Shown here piece after piece: positions 12,046 to 19,900 of a stretch of DNA of 64,000 bases. The DNA lies in NCBI RefSeq assembly GCF_003385595.1, contig NZ_QNUE01000003.1, positions 248,001 to 312,000 of the forward strand, written 5' to 3'. The DNA comes from Chryseobacterium flavum. Its GTDB lineage: Bacteria > Bacteroidota > Bacteroidia > Flavobacteriales > Weeksellaceae. Positions within the stretch are counted from its first letter, which is position 1. Each line of letters opens with the position of its first letter. The position numbers and the translations under genes were made by a program. The notes beneath the pieces were generated by a model, which was not told where the DNA came from, did no database searches, and saw nothing but the letters and a program-made list of their open reading frames with translations.

Positions 12046-13257
12046 ATGAAGAAAAAACATCATCATAAAAGGAAACCGGGATTCATTAAAAAGTGGTCTG
12101 CAAAACTGCATCTTTGGTTTGGATTGGGGATAGGCTTTCTTATTTTTATTATTTCTATTACCGGAGCCTTATATGTTTTCAAGGATGAAGTGGAAAATAT
12201 CACCCGAAAAGATGTCATCTACCATCATGAGCAGAATATTGAACAGAAGCAGGTACTTCCTATCCGGGTAATGGAAAAGGCTGTCGCGGAACAGGTAAAA
12301 GAAAAATATCCGATCCACTGGGTAAATGTTCCTATTGATAAAAAAATGTCCTACATGTTCTTTTGGTACGAGCATAATACAGATGCCTGGAATTATTTTG
12401 ATGAGTTTCCTATTTACAAACAAGCTTATGTAAATCCATACACCGGAAAGGTACTGAGAGTTTATGATGAGAAAAACGGATTCTTCAATATTGTAAAAAT
12501 GATCCACTGGAGCTACCTTTTAAAGCAAGACTGGGGAAGTTATGTAGTGGGAATTCCGGTTATTATTTTTATCATTATGCTGATTTCCGGGATTATTCTG
12601 TGGTGGCCCAAAAACAAAGCAGCTAGAAAACAGCGTTTTGCTTTCAAATGGAAAAATATCAAAAGCTGGAAGCGAAAGAATTACGACCTTCATAATGTAT
12701 TGGGTTTTTATGCATCAATCTTTGCTTTGATCTTCTCTATTACAGGATTATTTTATGCTTTTTTTGTTGTTCAGGCCATGATTTATGTGATATTTTCCGG
12801 TGGAGAAACAAAATATCCTGATTTCTCCCATATCAAGACAAAAGCCCCAATTGAGCTGAGAACAGAGGGAACATTGGATAAAATCATCCATACAGTACAG
12901 GCAAAATATCCTGATTCCTATGGATTTGCTATAGATTTAGGCCATCCACACATGGACGACCATGAGCATCCGAACTTTGAGGTATATGTGAAACATCTTT
13001 CTTACTCTTATCATAAAAGCAGCAGTTTAATTTTTGATGAAAACTCCGGGGAACTTCTTCATACTCATGATCCAAAGGATAAGAACTTCGGGGAAAAAGT
13101 AGTGAATGCCAATTATGATATTCACGTAGGAGCTATTTTAGGGCTTCCTACAAAGATTATTGCTTTTATTGTAAGTCTTATCTGTGCTTCTCTACCGGTT
13201 ACCGGATTTATGATCTGGTGGGGTAGAAGAAAGAAAAAACCAATAAAAACAGCTTAG
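12046..13257 (+). CDS. PepSY-associated inner membrane protein (iron-uptake type)
   Basis: This 403-residue paralogue of the protein at 8680 shares the His-rich N-terminus (MKKKHHHKRK), four membrane helices in the same order, and the motifs YVNPYTGKVLRVYDE, IILWWPKNK and NYDIHVGAILG. A His-rich stretch (HPHMDDHEHPNFE) near residue 305 is absent from the other copy and could bind metal. It follows the second TonB receptor by 49 bp. The likely role is periplasmic handling or reduction of the imported ferric ligand, inferred from family and context. Confidence 0.88.
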   Translation: MKKKHHHKRKPGFIKKWSAKLHLWFGLGIGFLIFIISITGALYVFKDEVENITRKDVIYHHEQNIEQKQVLPIRVMEKAVAEQVKEKYPIHWVNVPIDKKMSYMFFWYEHNTDAWNYFDEFPIYKQAYVNPYTGKVLRVYDEKNGFFNIVKMIHWSYLLKQDWGSYVVGIPVIIFIIMLISGIILWWPKNKAARKQRFAFKWKNIKSWKRKNYDLHNVLGFYASIFALIFSITGLFYAFFVVQAMIYVIFSGGETKYPDFSHIKTKAPIELRTEGTLDKIIHTVQAKYPDSYGFAIDLGHPHMDDHEHPNFEVYVKHLSYSYHKSSSLIFDENSGELLHTHDPKDKNFGEKVVNANYDIHVGAILGLPTKIIAFIVSLICASLPVTGFMIWWGRRKKKPIKTA

Positions 13258-13333
13258 AGTCTTAAATAAAATTGCGTTATTAATCCATTAATACAATCTT
13301 TTTTATAATTTTAGCCCCTAGAATTTAATAAAA

Positions 13334-14302
13334 ATGTCATTAATAGATTTATCAAAACAAGTTGCTCTTGGAGTAGACATCGGAGGAACCAATACGAAGT
13401 TCGGAATTGTAAATCATCGTGGAGAAGTTTTGGACAAAGGAAACCTGAGAACCGATGAATATGACAAAGTTGAAGATTTTATCGATGCTTTATATAATCA
13501 TGTACAACCGTTGATGGAAAAGCACGGTGCTGAGAAACACTTTGATGGAATCGGAGTGGGAGCACCTAACGCGAACTACTACAAGGGAACCATTGAACTG
13601 GCACCTAATCTTCCATGGAAAGGTGTGATCCCTTTCGCAGAACTGATGACTGCAAAATTCAATTTACGCTGTACAGTTACCAATGATGCCAATGCAGCCG
13701 CCCTGGGAGAAATGCTTTTCGGTGCGGCAAGAGGAATGAAAGACTTTATAATGATTACCCTGGGAACCGGAGTAGGCAGCGGAATCATTGCCAACGGAAG
13801 CTTAATCTATGGACATGACGGATTCGCCGGAGAATTAGGGCATACGATTGTAAAACCTGGCGGTAGAAAACATTGGAGTACAGGGTCTGAAGGGAGCCTG
13901 GAAGCCTATGCCTCTGCAACAGGAATCACCATTACAGCAAAAAAAATGAGAGCCGAATTCCCGGAATCTATGCTGAACCAGTATCCTGAAGATGCCATCA
14001 ATTCTAAAACCGTTTATGAATGTGCCATCAAAGAAGACCCTATTGCAATTGAAGTTTTCAGATATACAGGTCAGAAGCTGGGTGAAGCATTAGCTAATTT
14101 TGTGATGTTCTCTTCACCTGAAGCTATTCTTTTGTTTGGAGGAGTAATCAAGGCAGGGGATTTTATCTTAAAGCCGGCTAAGCTTCATATGGAAAGAAAT
14201 CTTCTTCCGATCTTCAGAAATAAAGTAAAACTGGTATTCAGTGAGCTGGACGAAGCAGATGCAGCTATTCTTGGAGCAAGTGCTTTGGTTTGGGAAAAAT
14301 AA
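13334..14302 (+). CDS. ROK family sugar kinase (glucokinase-like) lacking the zinc-motif cysteines
   Basis: This 322-residue protein has the ROK ATP-binding motif GVDIGGTNTKFG (residues 13-24), the catalytic region TNDANAAALGE and the glycine-rich LGTGVGSGI. ROK kinases phosphorylate glucose, N-acetylmannosamine or similar sugars in the cytoplasm. The usual zinc-binding sequence CxCGxxGCxE is replaced by HWSTGSEGSLE (residues 180-190), so all three cysteines are lost although H170 remains. There is no DNA-binding domain, so it is a kinase rather than a ROK repressor. It is flanked by a terminator at 14327 and appears monocistronic. Confidence 0.88.
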   Translation: MSLIDLSKQVALGVDIGGTNTKFGIVNHRGEVLDKGNLRTDEYDKVEDFIDALYNHVQPLMEKHGAEKHFDGIGVGAPNANYYKGTIELAPNLPWKGVIPFAELMTAKFNLRCTVTNDANAAALGEMLFGAARGMKDFIMITLGTGVGSGIIANGSLIYGHDGFAGELGHTIVKPGGRKHWSTGSEGSLEAYASATGITITAKKMRAEFPESMLNQYPEDAINSKTVYECAIKEDPIAIEVFRYTGQKLGEALANFVMFSSPEAILLFGGVIKAGDFILKPAKLHMERNLLPIFRNKVKLVFSELDEADAAILGASALVWEK

Positions 14303-14326
14303 CTGAGTACTTTCTAAATCATATAG

Positions 14327-14352
14327 AGCATCCTTAATTAGGGTGCTTTTTT
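14327..14352 (+). terminator. Rho-independent terminator after the ROK kinase
   Basis: AGCATCC and GGGTGCT pair over seven positions (one T-G wobble) around a seven-base loop, followed by a TTTTTTG tract. Confidence 0.75.
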
Positions 14353-14510
14353 GTTTTTCAGACAGATTTTCACAGATGATTATGCTATATTTTCTTGTGT
14401 CTATTTATGAAAACAATGATGTTAATTGTGTTTAAAAAACATTTGCCATATCTATCATTACAATTTGGGTTTTAAGACATATAATCATGTTCAAATGAAA
14501 AAGTTTTTCA

Positions 14511-14518
14511 TACTTTTG
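14511..14518 (+). promoter_or_regulatory. Bacteroidota-type -7 box for msrA
   Basis: TACTTTTG matches TAnnTTTG, 51 bp before the msrA ATG. A 21-codon reading frame overlaps this box (14495-14560) and is probably not a gene. Confidence 0.4.
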
Positions 14519-14569
14519 ATTGGATTTTCCGGACGGACAGAAGAAAATAAAACAATATAATTACCCAAA

Positions 14570-15124
14570 ATGGACAACAATAATTTAGAACAGATTACTT
14601 TCGGCGGTGGATGTTTCTGGTGCGTGGAAAGCTGTTTCAATATGCTGAAAGGAGTACAGTCTGCTGTTTCAGGATATTCGGGAGGGCACAAAGATCATCC
14701 TACTTATCAGGAGGTATGTACAGGAGAAACAGGGCATGCAGAAGTGGTACAGATCACTTACGATCCTGCTATTATTTCCTATGAACAACTGATGGATGTA
14801 TTTTTCTTCCTTCATGACCCAACTCAATTGAACAGACAGGGGAATGATATCGGAACCCAATACCGTTCTGTTATTTATTATAAGGATAATCCTGAAAAAG
14901 CAAAAGCGGAAGAAGCTATCAAAACATCTCAGGCATCAGGAAGATGGACAGGAACTTATGTTACAGAAGTAACCCAATTCGATAAATTCTGGCCGGCAGA
15001 ACAGTATCATCAGGGATATTATAATGAAAACCCGACACAGCCTTATTGCAGCGCTGTAGTAGGTCCCAAAATCCAGAAGTTTAAAAAGCATTTCGGGGAA
15101 CTGGGAATGCTGAATGCGGAGTAA
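14570..15124 (+). CDS. msrA: Peptide-methionine (S)-S-oxide reductase MsrA
   Basis: This 184-residue protein repairs oxidised methionine by reducing the S-epimer of methionine sulfoxide. The catalytic motif GCFWC is at residues 14-18, with C15 as the nucleophile. Further family motifs are SGYSGG, GHAEVVQ, HDPTQLNRQGNDIGTQYRS and YHQGY. A C-terminal cysteine (PYCSAVV) can serve in resolving the disulfide. There is no signal peptide, so it acts in the cytoplasm. A strong terminator follows. Confidence 0.96.
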   Translation: MDNNNLEQITFGGGCFWCVESCFNMLKGVQSAVSGYSGGHKDHPTYQEVCTGETGHAEVVQITYDPAIISYEQLMDVFFFLHDPTQLNRQGNDIGTQYRSVIYYKDNPEKAKAEEAIKTSQASGRWTGTYVTEVTQFDKFWPAEQYHQGYYNENPTQPYCSAVVGPKIQKFKKHFGELGMLNAE

Positions 15125-15129
15125 CACAG

Positions 15130-15155
15130 AGCGGAGAGAAATCTTCGCTTTTTTG
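15130..15155 (+). terminator. Rho-independent terminator after msrA
   Basis: AGCGGAGA and TCTTCGCT form an eight-base stem (one G-T) with a GAAA loop and a T6 tract. Confidence 0.8.
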
Positions 15156-15338
15156 TTGTTCACCTGAAAAATCTAATCTTCTTTTTGCTGATGCATTTCT
15201 CCCTATACAATTCATATCCTTATTCTTTAAACGCCTTACGATTATGGGATATTTCTTTGCTCATTTCAAAATAAGACAAATTAAAAAAGCAAATACGGAA
15301 ATACTTTAGTTTGAATTTAAATAATTGTAAAAAAAGTT

Positions 15339-16151
15339 TTACTCTTCAATCGAAAAAGATTCTGAATTTTTCCCTGCGTATTTCGTAATCATATGCTTGC
15401 TTGCATCCCTTAAGCTTTTACCATTATCCGGGTTAATTCCGTCCATTGTAAAAAACTCTACTACATTATTATATTTTGTATACCAAGAGTTCCCTAACCC
15501 ATTTTCTACTGTTAAAGTATCTGGCCTGGTAATTTTTTTAAAATACTTCAACTTGACAGTATCAACGGGTATTAACTGGTGTTTGGGGTTTTTATCATCG
15601 CAGGATGTTAGCTTATATTCATCCCCATCCCAGTACATACATTTATTCTCTTTACCAAATTTTATACCTCCATTTCCACCGTAAGAAAAACTTGCAAATA
15701 AAATTAAAACCATAGCTCCTATTCCCATGCCGTTTTTTGCCATCTGTGGAATGTTGAAGACAGGTTGGTTCTTTATTACTATCATGATATTTGACATTTT
15801 GTCAGAAAATGAATTGCCTTTATTCACTGTGACATTCACTTCAGTATCTTCAGTATTATTTACACAATGTACTTTTCTTTCTTCTCGGTAATGTTTGAAA
15901 TCATTAAAACCTAAGTATTTACTAAACACATCTAACGTGACAGGTTTTATAGTTACATCCTTATTGTTGTCCACTATAGACTGATAATAGCCTTGCATAG
16001 TTTTATAATTCAAAGGAAATCTAAATTCGTTTAATAATATTATTGACAAGTATTTAAAAATGCCACTTATTGAGCTTTCTGAACTATCCTTTTTTGCTTT
16101 AAAATGTACCTCTTGAAGTAATTTTTTTTTCTCTTGTAAATTTTTTGCCAT
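15339..16151 (-). CDS. Uncharacterised single-pass membrane protein, part of the inverted-repeat regulon
   Basis: I do not recognise this 270-residue protein. The N-terminal half (about 1-110) is charged and helical, with KYLSIILLNEFRFPLNYKTMQGYY and a KYLGFNDFKHYREE segment. One membrane helix lies near residues 140-158 (GIGAMVLILFASFSY). The C-terminal part (about 160-270) would sit on the other side of the membrane; it has two cysteines (KCMYWDGDEYKLTSC) and a YTKYNNVVEFFTMDG stretch. Its promoter carries the same inverted repeat and spacing as the response-regulator and operon promoters at 19091 and 19901, so it is probably coregulated. The gene is more AT-rich than its neighbours and is divergent from the kinase block. 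Confidence 0.75.
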   Translation of the reverse strand: MAKNLQEKKKLLQEVHFKAKKDSSESSISGIFKYLSIILLNEFRFPLNYKTMQGYYQSIVDNNKDVTIKPVTLDVFSKYLGFNDFKHYREERKVHCVNNTEDTEVNVTVNKGNSFSDKMSNIMIVIKNQPVFNIPQMAKNGMGIGAMVLILFASFSYGGNGGIKFGKENKCMYWDGDEYKLTSCDDKNPKHQLIPVDTVKLKYFKKITRPDTLTVENGLGNSWYTKYNNVVEFFTMDGINPDNGKSLRDASKHMITKYAGKNSESFSIEE

Positions 16152-16169
16152 GATCTTAGTAATTATTTG

Positions 16170-16214
16170 GAAAAATAAAAAGATTTCATAAGAAAAATAT
16201 GCGGAAAACCGTAA
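16170..16214 (-). promoter_or_regulatory. Inverted-repeat operator and -7 box of the divergent membrane protein gene (site 3 of 3)
   Basis: Read on the minus strand: TTACG-GTTTTC-CGCAT (16214 down to 16199), then exactly 21 bp, then TATTTTTC (16177 down to 16170), then 18 bp to the ATG at 16151. The architecture is the same as at 19091-19135 and 19901-19945, with a slightly degenerate right half-site and last -7 base. Confidence 0.7.
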
Positions 16215-16531
16215 ATATCAACATTTTAAAGTTTCCAAAATCTTACCAAAAAGCTACTACCCCCTGCTTTCCATTTTGATGCAATTTTGTAATCGAGATC
16301 AGGGACAATTACAAACATTAAAAATAAAATCTAAAAACTCTGATTTCAAAAATCACCAGATAAAACGGATGAAAACTCCGGGTTGGGAAGCAGATGTTTT
16401 TCCTCCGTTTTTGAAGGTTTACTTCCCTAAAAAATTAAGAAGCGCTTCAAAATTTTAATTGTGTACAGCCTGAGATAAATACATCTCAGGAGGAAGAAAA
16501 ACAGTCAAAAAACTTCTAAAATTTTAAGGAA
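16215..16531. other. Region between divergent transcripts without a convincing gene
   Basis: No well-supported coding sequence. It holds a 60-codon frame (16276-16458) with no family resemblance. A perfect inverted repeat, CCTGAGAT / ATCTCAGG around AAATAC, is at 16469-16490. AAGGAA lies directly before the small gene at 16532. The promoter of the kinase block should lie here, but I could not find a clear TAnnTTTG box. Confidence 0.5.
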
Positions 16532-16696
16532 ATGATCCAGATTATATTAATGCTATTAGGTTTAGCATTCTCAGATAATAATGCCAATACAACAACTGTA
16601 AATGACAATACCCCAACAACTGTAACAGCCAACAGTATAGAAGACCCTGATACCGGAGGGGAAACAGGACAGACTCCTCCACCTCCAAAAAAGTAA
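16532..16696 (+). CDS. Putative small secreted or anchored peptide upstream of the histidine kinase
   Basis: This 54-residue frame starts at an ATG preceded by AAGGAA, an unusually good ribosome-binding site for this genome; the next upstream in-frame codon of note is a stop at 16517. Residues 1-14 (MIQIILMLLGLAFS) are hydrophobic and could be a signal or anchor, though no basic residues precede them. The remainder is rich in Thr, Asn and Asp and ends TGQTPPPPKK. It is followed after seven bases by a terminator and then by the TPR histidine kinase. A role as a peptide ligand for that kinase is speculation. I cannot assign a family. Confidence 0.5.
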   Translation: MIQIILMLLGLAFSDNNANTTTVNDNTPTTVTANSIEDPDTGGETGQTPPPPKK

Positions 16697-16703
16697 TCAA
16701 TAG

Positions 16704-16730
16704 AGCGAAAGAACATTCTTTCGCTTTTTT
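16704..16730 (+). terminator. Rho-independent terminator between the small peptide gene and the kinase gene
   Basis: AGCGAAAGAA and TTCTTTCGCT are perfect complements with a very small loop, followed by TTTTTT. The kinase frame begins 8 bp after it, so kinase transcription depends on readthrough or a promoter within the spacer. Confidence 0.8.
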
Positions 16731-16738
16731 TATTAATT

Positions 16739-18385
16739 TTGATAAAAAACAAATTGAAAAAGCTAATACCATTTTTACTACTCCTGATTATCTCTTCCTG
16801 TAACAAAAACAATACTAAAATTGACAGAACAGAATATGATAAAGCATATGGCTTTTTAAAAAATTCTCAAAAGGATAGTGCTTTTAAATATTTCAATAAA
16901 GCAAAAGATGACTTTATTAGCCAAGAAAATTTTTCATATGCCGGAAGTTGTTTAGTTAATATGGCTATTATACAGAATGATTATGGAGATTATTATGGTA
17001 GCCAAGAAACAGGTCTTTCTGCAATTAAATATTTAAACGAAAAAGAAGATTCCTATGAACTGTCTTCTAACTATAATAGTTTAGGGATAACCTTTCAAAA
17101 TCTTAAAGAATATAATAAAGCCACACAATATTATAGTCTTGCTGCAAAATTTTCACAAAATGCTACAGATAGCCTTACCCATCTAAATAATAAAGCTGTT
17201 GCTTTTAGTTATTCAAAAAAATTTGATTCCGCAATTAGTCTTTTCAATAAAATTCTCAATTATCCCAATTTAAAAAAGCAACCCATTCTATATTCAAAAG
17301 TTTATGATAATCAGGCCTATTTTAAATTTCTTCAAGACAAGAATTATAATGCCGAAAATGAGCTATTAGGTGCACTAAAAATTAGAGACAGTATAAATGA
17401 TAATTGGGGTTTAATCGCTTCTTACTCACATTTAACTGAATATTTTGAAAGTAAAAATCCACAAAAAGCATTGTCTTATGCAAATAATATGCTTCACTTT
17501 GCTTTAATCAACAAAAGTCCCGATGATAGATTAAACGCATTAAAAAAAATTATTTTTCTAGAGAACCCTCAAAACACAAAAACTTATTTTAAAAAATATC
17601 AGGCCTTGGCTGACAGTTTACAAACTTCCCGTAATAAGTCTAAAAACCAGTTTGCTTTCGAAAGATATGATTCTGAAAAGCTTAAAAGAGAAAACCTGGA
17701 AAAAGATAATAATATTTTAAAACTTTTAGTTGGAGTTGCTACATTAATTGTAGTAATAATATTTACTGTAGTCGGTTACAGAAGAAGACAGTTAAAATTA
17801 AAACAAGAAAAAGAACTGGAAGTAAAAAATACGCAGCTCAAAATGTCAAAAAAAGTTCACGATGTTGTTGCCAATGGCATTTACCAGGTGATGACAAAGA
17901 TAGAAAACCAGGAAGATTTTAACCGGGATATGGCACTTGATGAACTGGAGTTTGTGTATGAAAAATCCAGGGATATTTCATATGATAAAACTGGAGAACA
18001 AAAAGAGTTTAGCAAAATAATCTCAGAACTCATCGCTTCCTTCAATAATAATACAGTAAAAACCTTTACGGCGGGAAACAGTCCTGCGATTTGGGAATCT
18101 GTTTCTCCTACGGTAAAAGAGGAAATCTATCAACTGGTTCGCGAACTGATGGTGAATATGAAAAAACATAGTCAGGCCAGTCACGTTGCCGTTAAATTTG
18201 AAAAAGCAAACAATATTGTTGACATTCAATACAAAGATAATGGAGTAGGAATCTCAGGGGATCTTATCTATAATAATGGCCTGCGCAATGCGGCATCCCG
18301 TATTGAAGCGATTAACGGAACTATTACTTTTGACACGAAAATTGAAAAGGGACTGAAAGTAAATCTTTCATTTCCTGTTTCCTAA
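16739..18385 (+). CDS. TPR-containing lipoprotein sensor histidine kinase (NarL/LuxR-partner type)
   Basis: This 548-residue protein has a lipoprotein signal peptide (lipobox IISSC, C21 from the first TTG). Tetratricopeptide-like repeats span about residues 28-290, a coiled linker follows, and one membrane helix lies near 322-343. The cytoplasmic kinase has a dimerisation-phosphorylation helix with H374 (KVHDVVANG). The ATPase domain shows REL-x-VNMKKHSQA, DNGVGI and NGLRNAASRIEA. There is no nearby ATG: translation starts at TTG 16739 or TTG 16754. The latter gives a compact signal peptide, MKKLIPFLLLLIISSC. It is followed after 10 bp by a response regulator gene, forming a two-component operon. 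The sensed signal is unknown. Confidence 0.88.
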   Translation: MIKNKLKKLIPFLLLLIISSCNKNNTKIDRTEYDKAYGFLKNSQKDSAFKYFNKAKDDFISQENFSYAGSCLVNMAIIQNDYGDYYGSQETGLSAIKYLNEKEDSYELSSNYNSLGITFQNLKEYNKATQYYSLAAKFSQNATDSLTHLNNKAVAFSYSKKFDSAISLFNKILNYPNLKKQPILYSKVYDNQAYFKFLQDKNYNAENELLGALKIRDSINDNWGLIASYSHLTEYFESKNPQKALSYANNMLHFALINKSPDDRLNALKKIIFLENPQNTKTYFKKYQALADSLQTSRNKSKNQFAFERYDSEKLKRENLEKDNNILKLLVGVATLIVVIIFTVVGYRRRQLKLKQEKELEVKNTQLKMSKKVHDVVANGIYQVMTKIENQEDFNRDMALDELEFVYEKSRDISYDKTGEQKEFSKIISELIASFNNNTVKTFTAGNSPAIWESVSPTVKEEIYQLVRELMVNMKKHSQASHVAVKFEKANNIVDIQYKDNGVGISGDLIYNNGLRNAASRIEAINGTITFDTKIEKGLKVNLSFPVS

Positions 18386-18395
18386 GTATGCAACC

Positions 18396-19058
18396 ATGTT
18401 CAAAAAAGTTTTAATCGTTGAAGATCAGGAAATAATGAACCAGGGAATCCTGAATACAATAAAAGAATTAAATATCCCTTATTTTGATTATGTAACGTAT
18501 TGTGATGAAGCTTTAAACAGGATCAGGACAGCTTTAGAAAGGAAAAATCCGTATGATCTTCTTATTGCAGATCTGTCATTTGACAAAGACCATATTCCAC
18601 AGAAACTTCGTTCCGGACAGGAACTTATTCTTGAGGCGAAAAAAGTTCAGCCTGCTTTAAAAGTAGTCGTGTTTTCTGTTGAAAAGAAAGCTAAGAAAAT
18701 TGACGATCTTTACAAGATCTATCAGGTCAACGGATTTGTCAGCAAGGCACGGCGTGACGGACAAGACCTGAAAAACACAATACGAAGAGTTTTTAATGGA
18801 GAGACCGTAATTCCTCAGGAGGTTCTGAATACAATGCGTCATATTTCTTCAGAATTTGATGAATATGATATCAAATTGCTTGAACTTCTTGCCAAAGGAT
18901 ACAAACAAAGTGAAATAAGCAGCTATCTGAAAGAGAATGGAATGCTGCCGTATGGCATCAGGTCTATTGAAAAGAGATTGAATGAACTCCGGGACAGTCT
19001 GGGCGCAAAAAATAATATTGAGATGATCGTAATCTGCAAAGACATTGGCCTCATCTGA
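18396..19058 (+). CDS. LuxR-type response regulator 1
   Basis: This 220-residue response regulator has a receiver domain (about 1-130) with the acidic pair at E9/D10, phosphoacceptor D59 (LLIADLS) and a later K in FVSKARRDG. A C-terminal helix-turn-helix of the NarL/LuxR type (about 155-220) is recognisable from DIKLLELLAKGYKQSEIS and SIEKRLNELRDSLGA. It lies 10 bp downstream of the histidine kinase and is its likely partner. It resembles the next regulator over its whole length. It is a candidate to bind the TTACG-N6-CGTAA sites in this block. Confidence 0.9.
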   Translation: MFKKVLIVEDQEIMNQGILNTIKELNIPYFDYVTYCDEALNRIRTALERKNPYDLLIADLSFDKDHIPQKLRSGQELILEAKKVQPALKVVVFSVEKKAKKIDDLYKIYQVNGFVSKARRDGQDLKNTIRRVFNGETVIPQEVLNTMRHISSEFDEYDIKLLELLAKGYKQSEISSYLKENGMLPYGIRSIEKRLNELRDSLGAKNNIEMIVICKDIGLI

Positions 19059-19090
19059 TCTTCTCTGCCGAAAAGATTTTTTCGTTCTTT

Positions 19091-19135
19091 TTACGTGAAC
19101 CCGTAATGATGGAATAATAAATGAATATATTTTTG
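19091..19135 (+). promoter_or_regulatory. Inverted-repeat operator and -7 box of response regulator 2 (site 1 of 3)
   Basis: TTACG-TGAACC-CGTAA at 19091-19106, then exactly 21 bp, then TATTTTTG at 19128-19135, then 36 bp to the ATG at 19172. The repeat would be centred roughly 40 bp upstream of the transcription start, a usual position for an activator touching RNA polymerase. A weak hairpin (CGAAAA/TTTTCG, 19069-19084) precedes it and may end the kinase transcript. Confidence 0.75.
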
Positions 19136-19171
19136 AGGTCTTAACCTTTTTTAAAATTAAACCGTATAACC

Positions 19172-19837
19172 ATGTTTAAAAAAATTTTAATTGCCGAAGA
19201 CCATGAAAGCATCAATATTTCCATTCAGAAAACCCTTGAGGATCTGCATATTCCCAATGTCGATTATGTATATTACTGTGATGATGCTATAGGAAAAATT
19301 CAAAAAGCAATACGGGAAGAATACCCTTATGATTTATTAATTACAGATCTGTATTATGAAGATGATCATCATGAGCAAAATCTTAAAGACGGAAAAGAAC
19401 TCATCAGGAAAGCAAAAGAGATACAGCCCAATCTGAAAGTCATTGTGTTTTCGGCAGAACATAAAACAGGGGTAATAGAAAATCTTTTTTCAGATTACCA
19501 GATCAACGGCTATGTCCGTAAAGCAAGAAACGATTCAAAGGATCTGAAAAAGTCTATTGCATCCGTATATATCGGCGAAAATTATTTATCTTTTGATCTC
19601 AAGCAGGATATGAAAAAGTTCAACAGCTATGAGTTTTCTTCTTTTGATATTACCCTTGTTTCCCTCCTCTCTAAAGGAATTTTACAGAAAAATATTCCTG
19701 CCCATCTTGAGGAAAGAAATATTAAACCATCCAGCCTGAGCAGCGTTGAAAAAAGATTAAACAGCTTGAAGGAAGATCTTGAAATAAACAGTAATGAGCA
19801 GCTGGTAGCTTTCTGCAAGGACATCGGAATCATCTAA
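19172..19837 (+). CDS. LuxR-type response regulator 2 (paralogue of regulator 1)
   Basis: This 221-residue protein has the same architecture as the regulator at 18396: MFKKILIAEDHE at the start, phosphoacceptor D59 (LLITDLY), YVRKARNDS, and a C-terminal NarL/LuxR helix-turn-helix with SSVEKRLNSLKEDLEI and ending CKDIGII. The two genes clearly arose by duplication. Unlike regulator 1 it has its own promoter carrying the shared inverted repeat, so its synthesis is probably controlled by regulator 1, by itself, or by both. It is followed by a strong terminator. Confidence 0.9.
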   Translation: MFKKILIAEDHESINISIQKTLEDLHIPNVDYVYYCDDAIGKIQKAIREEYPYDLLITDLYYEDDHHEQNLKDGKELIRKAKEIQPNLKVIVFSAEHKTGVIENLFSDYQINGYVRKARNDSKDLKKSIASVYIGENYLSFDLKQDMKKFNSYEFSSFDITLVSLLSKGILQKNIPAHLEERNIKPSSLSSVEKRLNSLKEDLEINSNEQLVAFCKDIGII

Positions 19838-19856
19838 AACAATTCATTTTACATAC

Positions 19857-19887
19857 AACCTTTCAAACTTTTTGAAAGGTTTTTTTA
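19857..19887 (+). terminator. Rho-independent terminator after response regulator 2
   Basis: AACCTTTCAAA and TTTGAAAGGTT form a perfect 11-bp stem with a three-base loop, followed by a T-tract. It separates the regulator from the promoter of the eleven-gene operon. Confidence 0.9.
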
Positions 19888-19900
19888 TTTTTTGCCCATT

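Noticed and set aside
14495..14560. A 21-codon frame upstream of msrA beginning MKKFFILLIG
   Set aside because: It overlaps the -7 box of msrA, and its hydrophobic start is followed by no plausible mature protein; probably chance.
16276..16458. A 60-codon plus-strand frame between the divergent membrane protein and the kinase block
   Set aside because: No family resemblance, no promoter or ribosome-binding site, and unusual composition. It may be a gene remnant but cannot be supported.
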